DNA from: Chroococcidiopsidaceae cyanobacterium YX2bin18
GTDB lineage: Bacteria > Cyanobacteriota > Cyanobacteriia > Cyanobacteriales > Chroococcidiopsidaceae
NCBI GenBank assembly: GCA_030446505.1
Contig: JAUJND010000011.1
Coordinates: 1 to 63,928, forward strand
Direction of reading: 5' to 3'
Length of the DNA stretch: 63,928 bases
Shown one piece after another: positions 39,825 to 48,914 of the stretch (the stretch's first letter is position 1; each line of letters opens with the position of its first letter). The position numbers and the translations under genes were made by a program. Under the pieces are notes generated by a model. It saw only the letters and a list, made by a program, of their open reading frames with translations. It had not been told where the DNA came from and ran no database searches.

Positions 39825-41691
39825 TCAACTACCTCTAACATCTGGGGTACTTGCATCTGTAACTGGCTGCTGAAGTGTGCCTGGAAGCAAGAGTGTGAAC
39901 TGGCTGCCTTCTCCCAAAGTTGATTGCACTGTCACATCCCCACCATGCAAACGAGCTAACTTGCGCGTTAACGCTAAACCCAGACCAGTTCCTTCGTAAT
40001 GGCGATTGAGCATACTATCTAGCTGTTTAAATGGTTGAAACAGCAACTTCAACTGTTCTGGGGCAATACCAATGCCCGTATCTGCCACTATAAAAGCAAT
40101 GCCTTGGGGTACTTTTTGGATTTGGAGTGACACAGTACCGGATGGGGTAAACTTAATGGCATTAATCAGTAAGTTCAGCAGCATTTGCGTAACTCGTCGC
40201 TGGTCACCAATGCAGATATCCGCTTGAGGATCAATTTGAATTGTCAACTTGAGTCCCTTTTCAAAAGCTCGTTCGCGGACAATTCTAATGCAGTAATCAG
40301 ATAACTCCCGCACTTGCAGAGGTATACAGCTCAGTTCCTCTTTGCCTGCTTCCACTTTAGACAGGTCAAGAATATCGTTAATTAGTGCCAGGAGATGTTC
40401 ACCACTGCTATGAATACAGGTGACATATTCCTTTTGCTTAGCATTAAGAGAGCCAAATATTTCTAGATCCAGCAAATGGGACAACCCCAAAATTGCATTT
40501 AGAGGTGTGCGTAGTTCGTGGCTCATTGCCGCTAAAAATTCGCTTTTTGCTCGACTCCCAGCCTCAGCTGCCTCCTTATTGTCACGAAGTTCAGTTTCTA
40601 TTTGCTTGTGCTCAGTAATGTCTACACAAGAACCAATGTAACCATAAAAGCTGCCACTGGGTGTAAACCTGGGAACACCTGTAGCTAAAAGCCAACGATA
40701 CTCACCCTTGGCGTGCCTCAAGCGGTATTCCATTCTAAAATTCTGGTGAGTATTGAATGCTGACAGATAGGTATCTAAGCAGCGCTCTTGATCTTCTGGA
40801 TGCACACCTTCTGTCCAGCCAATGCCTAGTTCTTGTTCTAGAGTTCTTCCCGTAAAATCTAACCAAGGCTTGTTGAAGAACGTACAAACAGCCTCACTAT
40901 CTGACATCCACAGCAAAACAGGTGCGCTGTCTGCCATTACGCGAAATCGCTCCTCACTTTCCCGCAGAGCGTCCTCAGTTAGTTGAGGGATAATAGCGCC
41001 ACTAATACTCCCATCGGTCAGAATTGCTTTTTCGTCTGTCCACTGGGGTTCTACATCGTAGTTATCAAAACCGATGTAATCCCATTTGCCCGCAAGCGAA
41101 ATCGGAACTTGCTCGTAGACCTTGTTCACTACCCAAGAGCATTTATTGCAATCAGTTTTAATCAACTTAAAATAGCGCTCCCAAATTGCGTTGGGAACAC
41201 TGCAACTAAGAGCTGGCGATCGCCGGATTTGTAGCGCCATTTCTGCCAACAGGCGCTCACGTTCCGTTTGCTGCAACAATTGTTTGGTTTGTTGGAGTTG
41301 CGAGCATAACTTTTGGCGCTCAATCGCGTATTGTAGTGTCCGAACCAAGAGATGAGCATTTGTCTGCTCCTTAATTAAATAGTCCTGCGCCCAAATTTCT
41401 ACTGCTTTAAGGGCAATTAGTTCATCTTTAAGAGTGCTCACTACCACAATCGGCACTTGAAGATGAATGCTATGCAATTCCTTGACTAATTCCAAGCTTT
41501 GGGTATCTGAGGGTAACACAAACAAAATCACATCAAATGGCTTTTTTGTTTGGTAAGCCAAGCTGCCTCCAGCCTCGTCACATGAGTTAGCTCAAACCGC
41601 GTCTTATGTATTTCCCATAGCATTTCTTGAACCAAACGTGCATCTGTGGGTTGCCTGCCACTAGCAAAATTTTGAGAGGTTCTAAGGTCAT
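39825..41691 (-). pseudogene. Receiver-PAS histidine kinase, two frameshifts at the N-terminus
   Basis: The ATG at 41691 starts MTLEPLKILLVAGNP, then one base is missing near 41655. The next frame reads DARLVQEMLWEIHKTRFELT, then another base is missing near 41565 before AYQTKKPFDVILF, from where 578 residues are clean. The receiver-like domain lacks the usual phospho-Asp (ILFVLPSDT where ILLDLSLPD is expected), so it may be a pseudo-receiver. Next come a coiled linker with a four-Cys-poor middle region, a PAS domain (FRVMADSAPVLLWMSD to DITEHKQ), HisKA with His in AAMSHELRTPLNA, and HATPase (GIGIAP, GTGLGLALT). The output partner is unknown. Confidence 0.85.
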
Positions 41692-42301
41692 ATATTGTTA
41701 CACATCAAATCAAAACTAAAAGCCGGAGGACATAATTTCTTGTCTATACCGATTTCAATTTTGAGGGCAGTTGTGAAAATGTGAACTAGAAGCCAACGAA
41801 TAATCTCGTAACTTAGCAGAAATGTTTTACACCAACTGGTTGATAAGATAGCATTATTATGTAAAGTTTAGATGTATTACAAAATACTTATCTTTTAGCA
41901 AAATTTATTAACATAAACGCTAAACTCGATACTTGCTGACAATGTTGTTGCAATTAGCACATAGTTTTTCTAAAACTTTATTTTTGCTTAAATATGTCTT
42001 AAGACTTGATAACAACTTTTTCCAGCTAAGTTTAGATAAGCTACAAGAGTAACAACTTGGTTAGTGCTATTTAAATAACAGCAAAGTATTTAAGAGTACT
42101 GATGGTGCAATATAGGTAATACCAACGGCTGATTTTTAGGAAAAAGATAGAAATTAAACTATTTTTTAGCCAACTAAATTTCCGATAAAATTACTACTAA
42201 TCTTTGAACTGTTTGCCACAGTTTGTTAGCTAAATCACCAAAGAAAATTAGTCAATAGTAAGTAATAATTTGTTGCAATTAGATAGATGGAAAATAAATT
42301 T
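41692..42301. other. AT-rich spacer upstream of btuF-like gene
   Basis: About 600 bases, very AT-rich, no gene recognised. I looked for a cobalamin riboswitch, which would suit the downstream gene, and did not find a convincing conserved core. Confidence 0.4.
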
Positions 42302-43230
42302 ATGCGTGATCAAAATTTGAGAATTGTCTCGCTGATTCCTAGTGCTACTGAGATTTTAGCGGCACTAGGACTAACAAATGATATTGTGGGGCGATCGCAC
42401 GAATGCGACTATCCCCAGAAATTCAAGACCGCCCCGTATGCACCGAAGCCCGATTGAACTCCAGCGCCCCCAGTGCGGAAATTCATAACGAGGTCAATAA
42501 CATATTGCAATCTGCTTTGAGCATCTACCAAATCAAAACAGATGTTTTAGAAAAGTTGCAACCAACTCACATTCTTACCCAAGACCAGTGTGATGTTTGT
42601 GCAGTCAGCCTTCAAGATGTTGAGAAAGCCGTTGCTACCCTTACCCACAGCCAACCGCAGATTATTTCTTTGCAGCCGAATATTATGTCTGATGTTTGGA
42701 CTGATATTGATCGAGTTGCCGGTGCGCTAGGCGTTGACTCGTTAGGGTTACTAAAAGACTTAGAGGCTCGTGTCAAAATTTGTGAGCAAAAGACACAGGG
42801 ACTCTCGGCACTAGAACGTCCATCTGTTGCTTGCATCGAGTGGATTGATCCTCTGATGACTGCTGCGAATTGGGTTCCAGAATTAGTCACCTCGGCAGGA
42901 GGACAACCGCTTTTTTGTAGCGTAGGTCAACCTGCCCCGCAGCTAGGATGGGAAACACTGGTAGTGACAGATCCAGATGTAATCGTATTCATGCCTTGCG
43001 GTTTCGATTTAGATCGCACTCGTCAAGAGGCAACTTTGTTAACCCAGCGTCTAGAGTGGCAAAAATTGCACGCCGTACAAATAGGAAGAGTTTACATCAC
43101 CGATGGCAACTCGTACTTTAACCGTCCAGGTCCACGCCTGGTAGACTCCCAAGAAATCCTGGCAGAAATTTTGCATCCAGAAATCTTTGACTATGGATAC
43201 AAAGGAACTGGCTGGGAAACCTTAACTTAA
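42302..43230 (+). pseudogene. BtuF-like cobalamin/metal-chelate binding protein, one frameshift
   Basis: Helical-backbone substrate-binding protein of the BtuF/FhuD class. It starts MRDQNLRIVSLIPSATEILA and reads GLTNDIVGRSHECDYP. One C is then missing from CCCCC near 42413, after which the other frame gives EIQDRPVCTEARL and continues to DYGYKGTGWETLT. There is no signal peptide or lipobox, so this is a cytoplasmic-type family member of the kind seen in cyanobacteria with short N-termini. VWTDIDRVAGALG and WIDPLMTAANWVPELV are typical. No permease or ATPase gene is adjacent. Confidence 0.82.
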
Positions 43231-43303
43231 AACTTAGTCAACTCTTACAGAGTCTATTCTGTATCAGCACGAAGCTTGCTAAGTTTTATCTTTTGATTTG
43301 CTT

Positions 43304-44088
43304 TCATCCAACTGAGCCGCCAAACACTGCCAACCCATAATACTTCCAAGGCACAGCTAACAGATGAAAGTCAGCTGTTGTCAGCATTTGCAAATGTGTG
43401 GACAACGTAGCTAGCTGGTCTTGCTTGGAGTACCTTGAGTATTACTAGTTCCCATCCGGGTACGAATTTCTGCTACTGTCGTTCCCTGCTGGGTAACCCA
43501 CTCCTCTCTTATGGCTTGGTAAACCTCTGCTAGAGCGGGTGATTCAGGAAGAAGTGGATCGGCATTCCAAAACCAACCGTTAGGAGTAAGGCTTGCCCGA
43601 ATCCGCTGAAATAATCTCAACTTCATCTCATCTGTGAGATGGTGAATTGCCAAAGATGATACACAGGCATCAAAGCCAGAACCAATTTTTAATTTATCTG
43701 AGTTGTTAGCCCAGGCACCAAAGTCTGCTTCTATTCCAGTCCAGCGATCTATATACCCAGCAGCCTCAATTTTTCTTTTGGCATACTGTAGCATTCGTGG
43801 TGAGTAATCTATCGCAACTAGCTGAACTTCTGGACAGCGATTAAGTACCTTTAAGCTAAGTTCGCCAGTGCCGCAACCGAGTTCTAGAATGCGAATATTC
43901 GTGGTAGGTAAACATTGAGTAATTACATTCAGCATTTCATCGTAGCGCGGCAATAGTTGCCGAATCCCAGTATCAAAATCAGTGGTGTTTGCGAAAACTT
44001 CTCCGGGAAATAGCTGTTGCTTGGTAGATACTGTTGACTCGCTGGGATGTTGATTAGTAGTGGTGTCAGACATTGAACTAAAATTCAC
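43304..44088 (-). pseudogene. Class I SAM-dependent methyltransferase, one frameshift near the end
   Basis: Rossmann-type methyltransferase. Motif I is ILELGCGTGELS, the acidic end of strand 2 is AIDYSPRML, and the post-motif is FDACVSSLAIHHL with FWNADPLLPESP. The frame reaches MGTSNTQG, then loses one T from GGTTAC near 43425 and runs into a stop. The corrected frame continues YSKQDQLATLSTHLQMLTTA to VFGGSVG and stops at 43304, giving about 260 residues. Substrate unknown. It is divergent from a second, unrelated methyltransferase. Confidence 0.82.
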
Positions 44089-44141
44089 GCTTTTTGTAGG
44101 GATAATAGTTGCGTTGGGTTAGTTTACAAGGTCTAAGCAGT

Positions 44142-44750
44142 GTGGAGCAACACGAAAAAATAACAATCGCTGAATATCAAACAACAGCGGAATCTTTCCG
44201 AGAAGGCACTTGGGAGCATGATGTCTCTCAAAACCGTGATGCTTTGGTAGCAGCCATGCCTAGAAATCCGGGTAAAATCCTTGATTTGGGTTGCGGACCA
44301 GGGCGGGACTTAGTTGCATTCCAGCGTCAGGGTCACACGGTTATTGGTTTGGATGCAACACCAGCGTTTGTTGAGATGGCACAATCAACTGGCTGTGAGG
44401 TCTGGCAACAGTCGTTTCTTAACCTTGAATTGCCGCCAGAAAGTTTTGATGGTATCTTTGCAAATGCTGCGCTAATTCACGTTCCCCGTGCTGAGATGGT
44501 GAGGGTGCTTGGGGACTTGTGGCGATCGCTTGTTCCTGGTGGAGCAATTGTGATGTCGATCTGTCGTGGAGATGGCGAAGGTTTCATTTCACGTCCAACT
44601 GGATATCGCTATGTCGCAGGTTGGGAGTATCCAAATATCGCTCCCTGTGTAGAGCAAGCTGGATTTGAGATTCTCCAGCACTACTATCGACCCCCTGGTT
44701 TGCCCTGTGAAGATCAGTCTTGGTTAGTTATTGTCGCTCGCAAAAGTTGA
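44142..44750 (+). CDS. SAM-dependent methyltransferase
   Basis: About 202 residues from the GTG at 44142 (upstream TTG at 44109 also possible). Motif I is ILDLGCGPGRDL, then VIGLDATPAFVEMA, FDGIFANAALIHVPR and GAIVMSICRGDGEGF. These fit small-molecule methyltransferases of the UbiE/thiopurine type; the target is unknown. It is followed after 12 bases by an NAD(P)-binding protein, so the two probably share a transcript. Confidence 0.82.
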   Translation: MEQHEKITIAEYQTTAESFREGTWEHDVSQNRDALVAAMPRNPGKILDLGCGPGRDLVAFQRQGHTVIGLDATPAFVEMAQSTGCEVWQQSFLNLELPPESFDGIFANAALIHVPRAEMVRVLGDLWRSLVPGGAIVMSICRGDGEGFISRPTGYRYVAGWEYPNIAPCVEQAGFEILQHYYRPPGLPCEDQSWLVIVARKS

Positions 44751-44762
44751 TAGTTACTCAAA

Positions 44763-45446
44763 ATGAAAGATGCATCTTATATATTGCTCGCTGGAGCCAG
44801 CCGAGGCGTTGGACGAGAAATTGCTAAGTGTTTGTTGGAACAACAGTGGCAAGTGAAAGCACTTTTAAGAACAGAAGTGGCTCGTCCAGAACTAGAGGCG
44901 ATGGGAATTAAGGTTGTAATTGGAGATGCCCTAAATGTTGGAGATGTGGAACGAGCAATGCTGGGGGATGAGCTACTCCACGCAGTAATTAGTACAATTG
45001 GCGGTTTACCCAAAGAAGGCGAGAGGGCGGATTATCTAGGTAATAAAAACTTGGTTGATGCTGCTGTTAAAGCTAGTGTGCAAAAATTTATTTTAATTTC
45101 TTCAATAGGTAGTGGAAATAGTGCAGTTGCCTTGCCTCCCCAAGCTCTCCAAACACTGGGTTCAGTCTTAGTAGAGAAAGAGAAAGCCGAAAAATATTTA
45201 ATTGAGAGTGGACTAACTTACACCATCATCCGACCTGGTGGGCTAAAGTCGGAACCAGCAACTGGCAATGGAATTTTAACAGAAGATCCGCGAATTGGTG
45301 GAACAATACATCGTGCCGATGTAGCACAGCTAGTTTGTCGTTGCCTTAATTCTGAGCGCTCTAATAATAAAATTCTTTCTGCGGTAGATCGACAGATGAT
45401 TTATGGTCAACCAGAGTTTGAAGAATTTAGCTTGATTAGCAAATGA
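44763..45446 (+). CDS. NmrA-like atypical SDR, NAD(P)-binding
   Basis: A 227-residue atypical short-chain dehydrogenase. The nucleotide motif is LLAGASRGVGREIA (GxSxGxG-like), followed by ALLRTEVARPELEAMG and VVIGDALN. VQKFILISSIGSG takes the catalytic-Ser position, and the usual YxxxK is replaced by EKEKAEKYLIESGL, as in NmrA/complex-I-assembly-type proteins. RPGGLKSEP is characteristic. It may be a redox sensor or a reductase. Intact. Confidence 0.85.
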   Translation: MKDASYILLAGASRGVGREIAKCLLEQQWQVKALLRTEVARPELEAMGIKVVIGDALNVGDVERAMLGDELLHAVISTIGGLPKEGERADYLGNKNLVDAAVKASVQKFILISSIGSGNSAVALPPQALQTLGSVLVEKEKAEKYLIESGLTYTIIRPGGLKSEPATGNGILTEDPRIGGTIHRADVAQLVCRCLNSERSNNKILSAVDRQMIYGQPEFEEFSLISK

Positions 45447-45453
45447 CGAAGCA

Positions 45454-45824
45454 ATGAGACTATTTCGAGACTACCAGCCTTTGATTAATTTGATGGCGAT
45501 AGGGAGTCCGATTCTGGGTATTTTAATTAGGGCGTTGTTGACCTGATTAATTCAATCTTCTGCCACTGTAGCGATCGCCATTACCGTGGCAGGTTCAGGT
45601 TTGGTTTCCCTATCTGCGGGTATTGCCTTGATACTAGGTGCAGAAGTTGGTACTCGCGCGATACGCTTGTATCTACTATTGGTAGTCGTCCACCTTTGCG
45701 GACTGGTGGGTTTCATTTTTTGGTTAACATCACAAGTGCGCTCATTGGAATCATCTTTGCTTCCCAACTAGGACAACTCGTCTTAGTGATTTCTGGAGAG
45801 AGTGTAGGGCAGCAAATGGTTTAA
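45454..45824 (+). pseudogene. Na/Pi cotransporter family fragment
   Basis: A truncated internal piece of a PF02690-type Na/phosphate symporter. After a short start MRLFRDYQPLINL come SPILGILIRALLT, a TGA stop, LIQSSATVAIAITVAGSG (the QSS repeat typical of the family) and IALILGAEVGT. After a one-base shift near 45655 the tail reads TLVSTIGSRPPLRTGGFHF to GESVGQQMV-stop. Both ends of the normal protein are missing and there is a stop in addition to a shift, so this is decay rather than a single error. It lies between the NmrA-like gene and chrA, plus strand. Confidence 0.65.
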
Positions 45825-45942
45825 TACTCAAGTAATATTTGACGTGATAGGCGTAGTAGTAGTAATCGAATTTATCCCTTTGAGCGCTCGCGTGGACTAG
45901 AAATCATCCCCGATAAAAAATTGAGGTAGCAAGAAACAATCA

Positions 45943-47136
45943 GTGTCGCAGCAAAGTGAAGAGCAGTTGGTTCAGGCAATACCCTATGCCGAACTTAGTC
46001 CACTGCAACAAAAGCAACGGCTTAAAGAAGTAGCACTCGTTTTTTTGAAATTAGGCACAATTGCCTTCGGTGGACCAGCGGCTCATGTTGGGATGATCAA
46101 TTTGGAGGTTGTTAAGCGCCGCCAGTGGTTGAGTGAAGAAAAGCTCCTAGACTTGCTGGGTGTTACTAACCTAATTCCTGGTCCCAATTCTACCGAGCTA
46201 GCTATCCATATTGGTTATGAAAGAGGCGGCTGGCGTGGCTTAATTATTGCTGGCTCATGCTTCATTCTGCCCGCCATGCTTATTGTTTGGACTCTGGCAG
46301 CTATCTATGTCCGCTACCAGAAACTTCCTGAGCTTGAGTGGGTACTGTACGGCATCAAACCCGTGATTATTGCGATTGTAATCCAGGCATTGTGGCAGTT
46401 GAGTAAGAAAGCTATCAAAGATATTCCTACTATTGTGGTTGGGGTAGGAGTAATTGCTGCCTTTTTCCTGGGTATAAACGAAATTTTGTTGCTACTACTA
46501 GCAGGGTTAGGGGTAATGCTAGTAAACCTGCGGCGCAGTAGAAATGGCATAGCAGGAGTTTGGCTACTACCTATTTCTGGAGTTCTAGCAGTTGGTACCC
46601 CGATCGCACCCCCAGCAAATTGGCTCAACGTATTCCTGTTCTTCCTCAAAACTGGTTCAGTACTTTACGGAAGTGGCTATGTTCTGCTTGCCTTCTTGCA
46701 ACGAGATCTAGTGGAACGCAACCAGTGGCTTACCTCCCAGCAACTCTTAGATGCGATCGCTATTGGTCAGTTTACGCCTGGTCCTGTATTTACTACAGCA
46801 ACCTTCATTGGCTATCTGTTAGCAGGTAACGCAGGTGCGATCGCGGGAACCATTGGCATTTTCCTACCCGCTTTTGTTTTAGTAGCCATAATTAACCCCT
46901 GGGTTCCCAAGTTGCGCCAATCTATTTGGGTGAGTAGTGCTTTGGATGGAATAAATGCAGCTTCATTAGGACTGATGGCAGCAGTAACTTATACTCTAGG
47001 ACAGGCTGCACTGGTGGACTTATTGACCGTAGTTTTGGCACTTATCAGTGCAATTGTTGTTTTTCGGTTCAAGGTCAACTCAGCTTGGTTAGTCCTTGCA
47101 GGCGGAATAGTGGGGTTAGTGGCATTAGTAATTTAA
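45943..47136 (+). CDS. chrA: Chromate transporter, two-domain CHR family
   Basis: A 397-residue inner-membrane protein with about ten to twelve membrane segments and the two homologous CHR halves. First half: AFGGPAAHVGMI, then NLIPGPNSTELAIHIGY. Second half: VLYGSGYVLLAFLQ, then GQFTPGPVFTTATFIGY. Long-chain ChrA proteins export chromate; in cyanobacteria the physiological substrate may be another oxyanion. Start GTG at 45943, soluble N-terminus of about 30 residues. Intact. Confidence 0.93.
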   Translation: MSQQSEEQLVQAIPYAELSPLQQKQRLKEVALVFLKLGTIAFGGPAAHVGMINLEVVKRRQWLSEEKLLDLLGVTNLIPGPNSTELAIHIGYERGGWRGLIIAGSCFILPAMLIVWTLAAIYVRYQKLPELEWVLYGIKPVIIAIVIQALWQLSKKAIKDIPTIVVGVGVIAAFFLGINEILLLLLAGLGVMLVNLRRSRNGIAGVWLLPISGVLAVGTPIAPPANWLNVFLFFLKTGSVLYGSGYVLLAFLQRDLVERNQWLTSQQLLDAIAIGQFTPGPVFTTATFIGYLLAGNAGAIAGTIGIFLPAFVLVAIINPWVPKLRQSIWVSSALDGINAASLGLMAAVTYTLGQAALVDLLTVVLALISAIVVFRFKVNSAWLVLAGGIVGLVALVI

Positions 47137-47192
47137 GCAATTGACCGCTGAATCTGAGGTATAGCAAAACTCATTCAGTCAGTGAAAGAAGA

Positions 47193-47465
47193 GAGTAGGG
47201 GGAGTAGGGGGAGAAGAGGCGTAGGGGGAGCAAACCCCATAGATAAATCTAGGGGAACCTGTAGTAAGGCGGAGCCGCCACACGCACAAGAGAGTTTGAC
47301 TCCAGAAGAATGGCGGACGTTTTGTATCTCGCTGCAAGCAGTCTCGGTACAAATAATTCTTGCTCTCCATGGATAAATCCGTTCTTCTTCAGACCGCGTG
47401 GTAGGGGGAGTGGCTAACTATGAACTCCCCCTACTTCCCCTACTTCCTCCACTCCCCCTACCTTT
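47193..47465. repeat. GTAGGGGGA tandem and inverted repeats
   Basis: Copies of AGTAGGGGGAG on the plus strand at 47193-47232 and 47400-47411 face copies of CTCCCCCTAC at 47425-47465. The whole block can fold back on itself. Similar G-rich spacer repeats are widespread in cyanobacteria. The spacer 47137-47777 contains no supportable gene; short frames on both strands across it look spurious. Confidence 0.65.
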
Positions 47466-47777
47466 TCCGGTAATAGATGGTGTAGCGATCGCAGACAAAT
47501 AAGGTGTAACTCATAGTTTTGGTAATTTTGTTTAGAAGTCACGTAGTTGAATTCTGAGGATTAGATCTACGTTGCAATTAAAACGATCAATACAATTTAA
47601 AAGTAACTTCCCACTGCCGCGTTTTTGAGCAGTATGTTAGCTTCGCTGGCAATATGTATAAAATAATAAATATAATTAATACCTCACTCAAGAGCGAAAC
47701 TGCGTATTTTTTGAGGAGAAAATAAAACTGAAGTTGCACTATATCAGCAAGTTAATAATAGTGATCTGAGAATTCAA

Positions 47778-48821
47778 ATGTTAGAAAAAGAACATCAAAG
47801 AACTATCAATCAGGTTCCCGTTAAGAAAAACTCTGGTTTTCGGATTGGAGTAGGCATTGCTACTGTTCTGGCGCTATCTGGTGCCGCTTATGGGCTTTAT
47901 CAGAGGCAAGCCCAAATTGAAGCTAGAGCTAACTGGGAAAACGTCCAAACTCAAACATTGAAGGGTCATGCCAAAGGCATTTGGGCGGTTGCCATGAGTC
48001 CTACTCAGCAAATCATTGCTACTGCTAGCGACGATACAACAATCAATTTGTGGAATCTCAAGACTGGAGAAGTGCTACATAAGCTTAAGGGGCATACTGC
48101 CCCAGTTTTATCAGTTGCTTTTAGCCCAGATGGACAGCAGCTCGCTACTAGTGGCAAAGATCAGACAGTCAAGCTCTGGAATTCCGAAACTGGAGAACTA
48201 GTCCGCACAATTCAACCGCAGCAAAAAAATGTTCGGGCTGTAACCTTTAGTCCAAATGGACAGACACTCGTTAGTAGTGGTTGGAATGGTGTTATCAAAT
48301 CATGGAATCCAAAAGGGCAATTGCTTCAGACTTTTAAGGGGCATAAAGAAGGAGTTTTTGCTACTGCTGTCAGCCCAGATGGACAAAAGATAGCTAGTGC
48401 TGGCAAAGATAAGACAATTAGGCTGTGGGATTTGCAGACTGGAAAACTGCTCAACACAATTCAAGGGCATACAGCTCCGGTTAGAACTGTTACTTTTAGC
48501 CCTGATGGAAAAATTATTGCTAGTGGTAGTGGAGACAAGACAATTAAGTTCTGGAATACGGATACGGGAAAGTTGACTGGAACTCTTGTCGGGCATACAA
48601 ATTTGGTTAATTCTGTTGCTTTCGACCGTAATAGTAAAACTCTTGCTAGTGGTAGTGATGATAGAACTATCAAGTTATGGAATTTAAGCCAGGGAAAACT
48701 TATTCGTACCCTTGAAGGGCATTCAGGAGTAGTTAATTCTGTTGCCTTCAACTCGGATGGACAGCTTTTGGCTAGTGGTAGTGACAAAGGAGATAATAGT
48801 GCCAGAATTTGGCGGCATTAG
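47778..48821 (+). CDS. Membrane-anchored WD40 repeat protein, seven blades
   Basis: A 347-residue protein with a single membrane helix at about residues 23-41 (IGVGIATVLALSGAAYGLY) and then seven WD40 repeats of about 42 residues, each of the form H-x-x-VxSVAFSPDG-LASGSxDxTIKLWD. Seven blades make exactly one closed beta propeller. No enzymatic domain is present, so it is probably a scaffold facing one side of the membrane. The same frame is open upstream for 19 codons (TEVALYQQVNNSDLRIQ) to a position preceded by GAGGAGAAA, where ATAAAACT may be a damaged ATGAAAACT. The real start may be near 47721. Confidence 0.88.
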   Translation: MLEKEHQRTINQVPVKKNSGFRIGVGIATVLALSGAAYGLYQRQAQIEARANWENVQTQTLKGHAKGIWAVAMSPTQQIIATASDDTTINLWNLKTGEVLHKLKGHTAPVLSVAFSPDGQQLATSGKDQTVKLWNSETGELVRTIQPQQKNVRAVTFSPNGQTLVSSGWNGVIKSWNPKGQLLQTFKGHKEGVFATAVSPDGQKIASAGKDKTIRLWDLQTGKLLNTIQGHTAPVRTVTFSPDGKIIASGSGDKTIKFWNTDTGKLTGTLVGHTNLVNSVAFDRNSKTLASGSDDRTIKLWNLSQGKLIRTLEGHSGVVNSVAFNSDGQLLASGSDKGDNSARIWRH

Positions 48822-48914
48822 GCGCTAGAGGCACAAAATCAGCAATAGACGCATCAACTTAGAGGTATTGTGCCTTAGTATCTGAGAGCGCTTCTTTAAG
48901 TTAATCATAGGTCT

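Noticed and set aside
41692-42301. Cobalamin riboswitch upstream of the BtuF-like gene
   Set aside because: No convincing conserved core or base-pairing pattern could be found by eye.
47179-47376. Short frames on both strands across the G-rich repeat block
   Set aside because: They are created by the GTAGGGGGA repeats and have no start signals.
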